From: Oscillibacter sp.
GTDB lineage: Bacteria > Bacillota > Clostridia > Oscillospirales > Oscillospiraceae
NCBI GenBank assembly: GCA_022795445.1
Contig: JAAWGR010000028.1
Location: forward strand, 1 to 35,086
Direction of reading: 5' to 3'
Length of the DNA: 35,086 nucleotides
Below the pieces are notes generated by a model. That model was not told where the DNA came from. It saw only the letters and a list, made by a program, of their open reading frames with translations, and did not search any database. Below are positions 24,610 to 32,115 of the stretch, piece by piece. The translations under genes were made by a program, and so were the position numbers. How positions within the stretch are numbered: position 1 is the first letter of the stretch; each line of letters opens with the position of its first letter.

Positions 24610-26289
24610 TTACGCGGGATTGATCTGGTACTGGTTGACCGGGTCCTTCTGCGCCTCCTGGAAAGAACGCAGCCGGGTCTGGTCCACCTTCAAATCCTGC
24701 TGCAGCTCTGGCAGCGACAGATGGATGGTCTTGTTCTGGTCGACCGTCCATTGGATGGTCACGTGGCTCCCCTTTTGCAAGTGCGACCGCTCGTCGAAGT
24801 AAAAATACTTGCCGGAGATGGGCGCGAAGGAATAGGGCGCCTTTTCGTTGAGGCCGTGGTAGAGGAAAACCGGCATTTTCAGCATCCGGTCCTCCGGGAT
24901 CACGTAGTCAAACTGCCCGGAACCGCTGGCCATATGCCGGGGGATCAGCTTTTCAAACTTGTCCCCGTGTTTAATGAAAATGTCGTCCGCCATCCGGTCC
25001 TGCAGCTTGATTTTCGTCGCTTTCTCATTTCCCGCCTCGCTGTAGCAGTGGATGGCCGCGCCTTTGGAGACCGAGTTCCGGGTATCCACCGACACCAGGG
25101 CGGTCTGGCCGCCAAAATAATTTTGCAGCACCTCATGTACCGCGTAATATTCAGACATGCCGCCGGTGAGGAGGACCAGGGAGATGTCGCCGGGGGTCAG
25201 GTTGGCCTCCTGAACGCAGTGCTTTACAGGGTCAAGGAGTTTCCCGTCCGGGTTGGTCAGCGAGAGGAACACCTCATCCATCGCACGCTTGGTCAGGGTC
25301 ATATCCACCTTCATCCCCGCAATCACCTCGAACACGGCCTCCGTCCGCGCACGGCGTTCCATACGGCGGGGAGTATCCAAGCACTCCAGTACCTTTTCAT
25401 TCATGCCAATCTTATACTCCTCAGCCTTGGAAACCAGCCGGGAAATGATGGTGCTTTGCTCGTCCATGCTCCGGTTTTCAATGGACTCCCGTGCCTGCTC
25501 CCAATTGTAGAGGAAATATGCTCCCAGGAGTTGGTCAAAGTTGTTGCCGCCGAAGTCGGCCCGTGGGGAACGGGCCACCATGTCGATCTCCGCGTCGCCG
25601 TCATCGTTGTACTGCACCTTGGCGATGCAAACATCCAGCGTGCCGCCGCCCAGGTCGTACACCATCACATACTTGTCTTCGCCGATCGCCGTCTCTGTCC
25701 CCAGGTTGGAGAGCGTCCCCTCTCCGCCATTGATATAATACAGCAGCGTCGCGGTGGGTTCGTCCAGAATCTTGACATTCTCAAAACCAGCAATGTGAGC
25801 GGCGTCCATGGTAGCCTCCCGTTCATCGGTATTGAAGGCCGCGGGCACCGTGATGACCACGCGCTCAATCTCCTGCCCGTATTGCTCACGGAAAGACTGA
25901 TGGATTGTCCGCAACAGGAGGGAGGAACACTGGGTCATGTTGAAATTCTCAGAAATCCCAGGATTCTTGTAGGCGGGGATATGGACGATGGATTCTCCGC
26001 CGATGCGGGTCTTGACCGCCGTTACCGTCTGAAGAGGCCGATTCCCTTTGGCAAAGATGTCCTTTGCGTAGTACCCGGTATAGACCTTTTTGTCCTCCAC
26101 CTGGAAATAGAGGTAGGAGGGCAGCAGGAACTGGTTTTTATCGATCCCATTAAACGCCTGGTTATACTGGTAAATGGGAATCGTCGACAGTTTGTCGATG
26201 GGCTGGTCGCGTCCGCGCTCGATATCGATCACCGAAATGGTGCTGTTGGTAGTCCCCAGGTCAATCCCACAATAATATTTGTGTGCCAT
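24610..26289 (-). CDS. Hsp70 family protein C
   Basis: 559 residues. Actin-type ATPase motifs are intact: DLGTTN (10-15), TVPAAF (147-152), DEPTATLLYY (about 176-185), DLGGGT (212-217), and the adenosine motif as TGGMSEY (375-381). The C-terminal region (about 415-530) is beta-rich, in the position of a substrate-binding domain but much diverged (YVIPEDRMLKMPVF). There is no DnaK-like helical lid; the end is a short charged helix. It starts three bases after the stop of the GrpE-like coiled-coil gene, with GGGGAG overlapping that stop. Confidence 0.9.
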   Translation of the reverse strand: MAHKYYCGIDLGTTNSTISVIDIERGRDQPIDKLSTIPIYQYNQAFNGIDKNQFLLPSYLYFQVEDKKVYTGYYAKDIFAKGNRPLQTVTAVKTRIGGESIVHIPAYKNPGISENFNMTQCSSLLLRTIHQSFREQYGQEIERVVITVPAAFNTDEREATMDAAHIAGFENVKILDEPTATLLYYINGGEGTLSNLGTETAIGEDKYVMVYDLGGGTLDVCIAKVQYNDDGDAEIDMVARSPRADFGGNNFDQLLGAYFLYNWEQARESIENRSMDEQSTIISRLVSKAEEYKIGMNEKVLECLDTPRRMERRARTEAVFEVIAGMKVDMTLTKRAMDEVFLSLTNPDGKLLDPVKHCVQEANLTPGDISLVLLTGGMSEYYAVHEVLQNYFGGQTALVSVDTRNSVSKGAAIHCYSEAGNEKATKIKLQDRMADDIFIKHGDKFEKLIPRHMASGSGQFDYVIPEDRMLKMPVFLYHGLNEKAPYSFAPISGKYFYFDERSHLQKGSHVTIQWTVDQNKTIHLSLPELQQDLKVDQTRLRSFQEAQKDPVNQYQINPA

Positions 26290-26292
26290 CCT

Positions 26293-27810
26293 TTACTCCC
26301 CATCCGAAACGATTTCTTCCAGCTGCGCCGTGGACACCATCTGGTCTCCCAGATACCACAGCGAACGCAGGACACGGTAGCGTCCTGCGCCGCCCAGTCC
26401 TTCCGCCTCTGTCAGCAGCGCCTCCGCTTCCTCCGCGGAAAGTACGACCTCTCCGCCCTTTGCCAAACGCCCAGCCTGCCGCAGGCCATGCTCTTTTAAA
26501 AATGCCGCCAGAACGCCTTCCCGCTCCTGAAGGGCGTCCAGGTCCTCATACTGGCCCAAGAGGCTCCGCAAAAGCGCCTGTTCCCCTTCGGCCTTTCCGG
26601 CGTTTTTCGCTTCCTCATAGACTTTGCTCAGCTCCTGGTTATGGCTCTCCTCCTTTTTGCTGGCGTTCTCAAACTTTTCCGCTTCCCGCACATAGGAATG
26701 GCCCACGCTGGCCAGTTCCTCCGTCAGCTTGCCGATCAGGTTTTTCGCGTCGTCAATACGGGCGGCGTCATAATTGACCGGACGCTCTTCCCGGGCGATG
26801 ATCACGCCGTCCTGGGTCAGCAGCGCGTAAACCTGGTTCACCGCACCCAGCAGCGTCTCCACCGGGTTGCAGATCTTATCCAGCTTTCCCGCAATCTCGT
26901 CCACCCGGTCGCCCAGGTCCTCCATATCCATCTGCACCCAGGAAAGCAGCTCCTGCTGTCCGCGCTGGGCGGCCCTTATGCCGGACTGGGCTGTCTGCAT
27001 TTCTTTCAAATCCTGCGCCAATCCCTGGACATCCTGCCCGCCTTTGGCCTGCAATTCCTTCAGCGCGTCCAGCTTTCTGGAAAGCTCCTCCGCTTGGACA
27101 GAAGGTAAGCTGCCGGCGCTGTTGGTTTCACCGGCTGGCTTCCGGCCCGGCCTGGCTTTAGACAGCTCTGTCTCTTTTCGCATAGACTCTTTATAATACC
27201 AGTAAGCTGCGTAAACCGTCTCCTTTGACCGGTTGTCCCAATAGCAAGTCAGCTGCTCCCCCCTGGGAATTTCCTGGAAGCGTTCCCTTGCCCGCCTCTG
27301 GCACTCCTTATCCTCCGGCGATTCCACCGCAACGGTCCTGCCGAAGCCGAACGCTTCCGTCTCTCCCGCCTTCACCTTCTCGCTATAGAGGACGCATTTT
27401 GTGCTTGGCATCCTCAAGTCACCGGGAATATCGTAGACAACCACCATTTTCGGCTCCTTTGGCTCCTGGTACGGCGGCGTCTCCTCCACAACTTTTCCGG
27501 CTTGCGGTTCCACAGGCATTTTTTCCGCTTCGGGCGCCTCTGGTTCCGCGGACGGCTCGTCCTCCCTTGCCGGTTCCGGCAGGGAAAACGAATACTGCGG
27601 AATCAGCCGGTTATAAATCGCTTCCGACTCCTCTCCCGTAAGGGTCCTCCAGGTTTTTCCTATAATTTCGGCTTTTCCTGCTTCCAGCAGCTGGCTCTCC
27701 CGCTGGTCGCCTTTTATCATATTCACTTCCAACGCCTTTTTCTTACTCCGCGCAGTTGTATCAGCCGCAGGGGCCTTCAGAGTTACAATGTATTCCTTTT
27801 TTTGCGCCAT
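26293..27810 (-). CDS. Coiled-coil protein with GrpE-like C-terminal domain
   Basis: 505 residues in three parts. The N-terminal ~80 residues and a second segment (about 120-215) have mixed strand/helix character and are joined by a Pro/Glu-rich linker (about 78-118). A long coiled coil follows (about 235-320 and 345-440). The last 65 residues (441-505) contain GRYRVLRSLWYLGDQMVS then TAQLEEI. This parallels the end of the GrpE beta-domain, where a strand is followed by GY..GDRVLRPA.V.V. I infer a GrpE-like nucleotide exchange factor for the neighbouring Hsp70s, very divergent and much longer than GrpE (about 200). It starts 17 bases after the Hsp70 B stop. Remaining parts unrecognised. Confidence 0.7.
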   Translation of the reverse strand: MAQKKEYIVTLKAPAADTTARSKKKALEVNMIKGDQRESQLLEAGKAEIIGKTWRTLTGEESEAIYNRLIPQYSFSLPEPAREDEPSAEPEAPEAEKMPVEPQAGKVVEETPPYQEPKEPKMVVVYDIPGDLRMPSTKCVLYSEKVKAGETEAFGFGRTVAVESPEDKECQRRARERFQEIPRGEQLTCYWDNRSKETVYAAYWYYKESMRKETELSKARPGRKPAGETNSAGSLPSVQAEELSRKLDALKELQAKGGQDVQGLAQDLKEMQTAQSGIRAAQRGQQELLSWVQMDMEDLGDRVDEIAGKLDKICNPVETLLGAVNQVYALLTQDGVIIAREERPVNYDAARIDDAKNLIGKLTEELASVGHSYVREAEKFENASKKEESHNQELSKVYEEAKNAGKAEGEQALLRSLLGQYEDLDALQEREGVLAAFLKEHGLRQAGRLAKGGEVVLSAEEAEALLTEAEGLGGAGRYRVLRSLWYLGDQMVSTAQLEEIVSDGE

Positions 27811-27826
27811 AGGGAACTACCTCCTG

Positions 27827-29290
27827 TTATTTCTCAGACAGCTGGTCCTGCTCCACACATTGCCCGGAGCTGTTGTAAAGCTCATAAAGTACAATGCCGC
27901 TCTCGTCTGTGCCCAGGCGGATACCGATTTTCCCATCCGGGAAATCCATCAAATTGACGGCAATCCGCCCGATTTTCGTACAAGTTTCAATCCGCGCCGA
28001 ATTTCCCTGATAGATGTCGATCCCGGTATTCATCCCGGAACGGGGGTCGCGGTTCAGCGTAAAAAATTCTTTCTCTGAAAATTTTTGGTACAGGCTGTTC
28101 CGCTGGAGCAGCGGCTTCATCTTGCCGCCGGATTTGACCCCGATGGCATGGCTGACCTTCTGGATGATCCGGAGGTTCGCTATGCCGTTGATCTCCATCC
28201 CGCAGTACAGGCCCGCGCCTTCGCCCACCAGGACCTCCGGGTCCTTCCGGTTTTTCAGCAGCGGCCTGCCGAAATAGTTTTCCACCAGGGCCCGGATGGC
28301 TGGGACATTCGTCGACCCGCCCACCAGGACCACTTCGTCGATGTCCCCTTCCTCCAGGCCGGCATCAAAGACTGCATCGTCCAGAACATCGTAAATCTTG
28401 GAGCGGAACTCGCTGTCGACCAAGCTGCCCAAAGTCTCCCTGGTAAACTGCCAGTCCACGTCGTGGGCGCCGTATTCCAGGTACATCTCATAATCCTCTT
28501 CTTCTGACAGCGCCTCTTTGGCCTCCCGGGCCTCCTTGAGCATTTCCTGGTTTTTAAGAGGGTCCTGTTCCTCCAGGTCGATTTTCAGCGCATCCTCCAC
28601 CAGCTTGGTTTTAAGCTTCTCATCAATGTCGTCCCCGCCAAGTTTTTTGTGCCCCGCGGTGTTCAATACTTCAATGACAAAAACCCCATCCTGTTTGGAG
28701 AACTCAAACACCGTCACATCCAGCGTACCGCCGCCCAGGTCGAAGATCAGCACCTTCCGCGGCGCGGCGTCCTGGTCCTGGCTGAACACGCTCTGCGCCA
28801 AGGCGGCCGCCACAGGTTCTTCCAAAAGGCGGATCACATGGAGGCCGGCGGCGTTGGCCGCCTTTTGGATGAGGCTCCGTTCCCGATGCTGATAGGCATA
28901 AGGGACCGTGATCACCACACCGTCAATCAGCGCGCCGCCGAAATCCTCCCGGATGTTGTTGTTGATCACGTTAAAGATATCGCGGCAGACCTCGAAGGCG
29001 CCTACGGTTTTACCGGTGTTGCGAATTTGTTTTGTCCATTGGGTGCCGATCTCCCGCTTCACGGAGAAGACTGCGCTGTCCGGGTAACGGATTCCCTGAA
29101 TCTGTGCCGTACTGCCCACGACTTTGTTCCCGTTGGCCTCGTAATAGATTACATTCGGGAACCAATTCCGGTGGGAAGCATACTGGGCCATTTTGCTGGG
29201 GCATACCGGCACTACAGTTCGTTTCTCCTGGTCCCAGCGGGTTATGTAATTGGTGCTTGTCCCAAAATCAATGCCGAGATACAGGCTCAT
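27827..29290 (-). CDS. Hsp70 family protein B
   Basis: 487 residues. ATPase motifs: DFGTST (8-13), TVPYAY (128-133), EEPVAAALA (about 157-165), DLGGGT (184-189), VGGSTNVP (323-330). Variation such as DFGTS in place of DLGTT, and the Trp/Tyr-rich 34-50 region, set it apart from DnaK. The C-terminal ~90 residues (about 385-475) are beta-rich and correspond to a minimal substrate-binding domain; no lid. The start overlaps the upstream GrpE-like gene by four bases, so the two are translationally coupled and probably made in similar amounts. Confidence 0.9.
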   Translation of the reverse strand: MSLYLGIDFGTSTNYITRWDQEKRTVVPVCPSKMAQYASHRNWFPNVIYYEANGNKVVGSTAQIQGIRYPDSAVFSVKREIGTQWTKQIRNTGKTVGAFEVCRDIFNVINNNIREDFGGALIDGVVITVPYAYQHRERSLIQKAANAAGLHVIRLLEEPVAAALAQSVFSQDQDAAPRKVLIFDLGGGTLDVTVFEFSKQDGVFVIEVLNTAGHKKLGGDDIDEKLKTKLVEDALKIDLEEQDPLKNQEMLKEAREAKEALSEEEDYEMYLEYGAHDVDWQFTRETLGSLVDSEFRSKIYDVLDDAVFDAGLEEGDIDEVVLVGGSTNVPAIRALVENYFGRPLLKNRKDPEVLVGEGAGLYCGMEINGIANLRIIQKVSHAIGVKSGGKMKPLLQRNSLYQKFSEKEFFTLNRDPRSGMNTGIDIYQGNSARIETCTKIGRIAVNLMDFPDGKIGIRLGTDESGIVLYELYNSSGQCVEQDQLSEK

Positions 29291-30006
29291 CCATCATACC
29301 TCCAAGCAACGGCCTGGCCGCATTTGATCAGATGTTCTTCCCCACGGTACACCGTCAAATACGGATACTGCCGGATTTTTACGATCACATCGCTCAGCTG
29401 TGGGTCCTTGGTTGTCGCAGAGGAGTCCTCCGCAAAATCACAGTAAGCCGCATCCAGCTTTTCGCCGGTCTTCAATTCCTTCGTGAAAATACCGTTCTGC
29501 TGTAGGAAGGCGTTTGCCATGTTCAAAATCAGATCATAGGTGTTGTCGTCCGCCGCTATGATGCCTGTGTAGATGGCGGGAATCATTCCATCGATGAAGG
29601 CCTCCACCGCTTTCCGCCATGCATCTTCCGGATTTCCCCGGGCACGCATGTCATACTGCTTCTTCAGCTTGTCCAGCTGGCGTCCCATACTTTCGATGGA
29701 CTCCTTGGCTGCACCGTCAGGGACGTTCATCACCAGCTCATCCAGCGCGTCATAAAAGTTACTGTACGCGTTCCCGAACGCGCTGTTTAAAGCCGCTGGG
29801 TCCCCGGTCTCTAAAAACTCCGGATACGTCTCCGGTTCCGGAATCCGAAACCGCAAAATTACCCCATCCGACGGCTCCCCAGTCTTCTGCCGCTGCATTT
29901 GCAGGGCCTTCGTCCACAACTTCACCGGGACGGGATGGGGCCGGTTTATAAACAGGCTCTCCCCTTCTGTAATGAGCGGGTCAAATCGGCTGAAATCGTA
30001 CAACAA
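29287..30006 (-). CDS. Small GrpE-like protein
   Basis: About 239 residues from TTG 30006, seven bases after AAAGGGGG; a TTG at 30003 is the alternative, and the frame is open to 30024. After an N-terminal ~65 residues that include a short beta-like region come helices (about 70-170, coiled-coil tendency around 98-135). The C-terminal segment (about 168-236) reads LQQNGIFTKELKTGEKLD, then SDVIVKIRQYPYLTVYRGE, and ends CGQAVAWRY. This follows the GrpE beta-domain order: helix end, G(V/I), GE.FD, G.IV.V, GY, then A.V. GrpE function is inferred from pattern and position between two Hsp70s. The length is close to GrpE (about 200). Confidence 0.7.
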   Translation of the reverse strand: MLYDFSRFDPLITEGESLFINRPHPVPVKLWTKALQMQRQKTGEPSDGVILRFRIPEPETYPEFLETGDPAALNSAFGNAYSNFYDALDELVMNVPDGAAKESIESMGRQLDKLKKQYDMRARGNPEDAWRKAVEAFIDGMIPAIYTGIIAADDNTYDLILNMANAFLQQNGIFTKELKTGEKLDAAYCDFAEDSSATTKDPQLSDVIVKIRQYPYLTVYRGEEHLIKCGQAVAWRYDG

Positions 30007-30020
30007 GTGTATTCCCCCTT

Positions 30021-31979
30021 TCAAATGATGCTGTCCCGGCTGACAATCAACGTCCCATCTTTCACGGTACTACCTTTTCCATCAATGACGTCCGCTTCCA
30101 CAGTCAGCTCATATTCCTCCGAAATGCTCACCGCCACCTTGATCTGGGCATCCGTCTGCTTAATCTTCGGCAGGCCGGATAGGGTGATCCGGTCCACGAA
30201 ATCCATCCGGTACACCTTGGTCTCCTGGGAGTCCCCCGGACGGGTGTAGAGCTTGATCTGCACCTGCTGCTGTCCGTCCTTCTTCAGGAAATACGTCTTC
30301 TCACATTTCACCGGCAGCGTCGTTCCCTGCTTGATGATGCAGTCAAATTCTTGCCCCTCAGTTGCAATGCCAAAATCGGCGTTCGTCTTCGTTACCCGCC
30401 GGATAGGCGGCACCGCAGGAGCCTCGGAAAACTCCGCCTCCGCCAGAATGGCCGCGCCATGGGAAATCAGCAAAGCGGGGTTCTTATTTCCATACAGGGG
30501 GATGTTGCCGATGAAATTTTTTACCTTCTCCCGTACCACAGGCATCAGCGACGTGCCCCCGGACAAGATGGCTACATCCACATCCTCTACCTTCATCTGC
30601 GCGTCCAAAATCGCCCGCTCAACACAGCCGATGGGCTCCCGTGCCAAGTCAGCCACTTCCCCGTTCAGCTCCTCCCGGGTGATGGGGTACGTCTTCGTTA
30701 CCAGTCCGCCCCCTGGAAGGTGCAGATTGTTCAGCTCGAAAGTCTCCTCCGTCACAGTGGAAAGGGATACCTTCACCCGCTCACACTCCACATCGATCAC
30801 CGCCCGGTTGTGAGAGAACTCCTCCTCGCTCAGCCGGCTCTCCTCCAGGCTGTACAACACAATGTCATCCATATCCAGCTGCTCCAGAACAAAGTCCCGC
30901 AGCCGGTCCGTAAAGTCCTGGCCGCCGGTGTTTTTGCCCGCGCTGCCTAAAATCTCAAAATGGTTCTCCCCACTCCGGATCAACGCCACATCTACCGTGC
31001 CGCCGCCAAAATCGTACACCAGGATGTTCCGCCCGCTGGTTTCGTCCAGCGCATAGGCCACCGCCGCCGCTACTGGTTCCTTCTCCACCGCGACCTTCAC
31101 AAACCCCGCCTTCTTCGCCGCCCGCTTTGTGGCCTCCGTCTCCAAAATGCCCCAGCCAGCCGGTACCGTCACCACTGCATTCAGTCGTTCGCATTCCAGC
31201 TCCTCCTGTACACGTTCGCAGATGTACGACAGGAACTGCGCCGCCGCGTCCTCGGCCGAAAGCTCCATCGCCTGGTTCGTCAGCCGCCGGTTGCGGAACG
31301 TCCCCAGCGTCATGGCCTCCACCCCAAGCTGCCCGGCACGTATTTTCATGGTAAATTTCCCGTCATTGGTGATAATCACAGGTTTACGGTCCTTGTTCCG
31401 CACGGCGATGGACAGGATTTTATGGTCGTTTCTGTCATTTTGGTTCTGGGCTTGGAAGAAATCCGGAGGCAGGAGGCTCAAATCCGACTCCTCATACTCG
31501 ATCTTACAAGCTACACCGTCTTTCTCCGCTAAAATCCTCAACGCCCTCTCCGCACTGTACATCGTTTCCGGCTGCTTAGCGCGGAAGCCCAGCTCCTCTG
31601 TCACCGTCAGCGGCAGGATAACCGTCTCATGGGCATAGAACCGTGTGAGGAGGGCTGGGTCGCTGCACAGAGCGTTCGTATCGGTAATGTACACCTCGGG
31701 CCCGCCGCCTTGGGCGTCCTTGGCGTAATGGACGGAAAATCTGGCTTTTGGATCGCCGAGGGAGGTCTTGAACAGGCGCACAATACTGCGGCTGTTCTGC
31801 CGCAGCTGCTTCAGGGCTGGGCGGCCGTAGACGATATTCCCTGGGCTTTCAAAGTACATCACCGACGGCACCACTAGTCCGCCGTCCAGTTTGATCGTCT
31901 CCGGCATTCCCTCCCCGTCCAGGACGGAAACCGCCGTGTTGGTAGTCCCCAGGTCGATGCCAATGTTCCGTTCTTCCAT
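30021..31979 (-). CDS. Hsp70 family protein A with insertion in ATPase domain (operon head)
   Basis: 652 residues. Motifs: DLGTTN (9-14), TVPAGW (271-276), EKEPVAAAVAYA (about 299-310), DFGGGTVD (323-330), SGGTSLMP (473-480). In DnaK the TVPA motif lies near residue 140, so here about 130 extra residues are inserted between about 85 and 235, in the subdomain IA/IB region. A beta-sandwich-like C-terminal domain (about 520-645) follows, ending VSRDSII; no helical lid. ATG 31979 has AAAGGG upstream at longer than usual spacing. First gene after the operon promoter. Confidence 0.92.
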   Translation of the reverse strand: MEERNIGIDLGTTNTAVSVLDGEGMPETIKLDGGLVVPSVMYFESPGNIVYGRPALKQLRQNSRSIVRLFKTSLGDPKARFSVHYAKDAQGGGPEVYITDTNALCSDPALLTRFYAHETVILPLTVTEELGFRAKQPETMYSAERALRILAEKDGVACKIEYEESDLSLLPPDFFQAQNQNDRNDHKILSIAVRNKDRKPVIITNDGKFTMKIRAGQLGVEAMTLGTFRNRRLTNQAMELSAEDAAAQFLSYICERVQEELECERLNAVVTVPAGWGILETEATKRAAKKAGFVKVAVEKEPVAAAVAYALDETSGRNILVYDFGGGTVDVALIRSGENHFEILGSAGKNTGGQDFTDRLRDFVLEQLDMDDIVLYSLEESRLSEEEFSHNRAVIDVECERVKVSLSTVTEETFELNNLHLPGGGLVTKTYPITREELNGEVADLAREPIGCVERAILDAQMKVEDVDVAILSGGTSLMPVVREKVKNFIGNIPLYGNKNPALLISHGAAILAEAEFSEAPAVPPIRRVTKTNADFGIATEGQEFDCIIKQGTTLPVKCEKTYFLKKDGQQQVQIKLYTRPGDSQETKVYRMDFVDRITLSGLPKIKQTDAQIKVAVSISEEYELTVEADVIDGKGSTVKDGTLIVSRDSII

Positions 31980-32017
31980 GGTGCAGCACCCTTTCTGTCA
32001 ATTTGTTTCCAGTTTAT

Positions 32018-32046
32018 AAAATACCATAGTTCCCCCCTCTTTTCAA
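32018..32046 (-). promoter_or_regulatory. Promoter of the Hsp70 operon
   Basis: On the minus strand TTGAAA (32046-32041), 17 bases, then TATTTT (32023-32018), with TATAAA overlapping one side: a good sigma-A-type promoter about 40 bases before the first Hsp70 start. No CIRCE-type inverted repeat (TTAGCACTC-N9-GAGTGCTAA) is seen, so control by HrcA is not supported. Confidence 0.65.
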
Positions 32047-32082
32047 TTCTTATCGTCAAATTATTTCCTCCTGGAACAGGGG

Positions 32083-32108
32083 AAACCCCTGGACCGTAGT
32101 CCGGGGGG
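32083..32108 (-). terminator. Possible terminator of the SLH protein gene
   Basis: On the minus strand CCCC-CC-GGAC, a TACG tetraloop, GTCC-A-GGGG (32108-32086), then TTT. The stem is GC-rich but the T-run is short. It lies between the SLH gene and the Hsp70 promoter. Confidence 0.4.
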
Positions 32109-32115
32109 CGAGTGT

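Noticed and set aside
24577..26499. 640-codon plus-strand open frame opposite Hsp70 C
   Set aside because: Antisense of an actin-type ATPase gene with clear motifs; composition typical of a shadow.
21605..31979. Canonical dnaK-grpE-dnaJ heat-shock operon
   Set aside because: Four Hsp70s, no DnaJ, no CIRCE element, unusual partners and no helical lids.
21605..31979. MreB, ParM or FtsA-type actin-like filament genes
   Set aside because: The TVPA, EPxAAA and DxGGGT(x)D motifs with C-terminal beta-domains fit Hsp70 rather than filament-forming actins.
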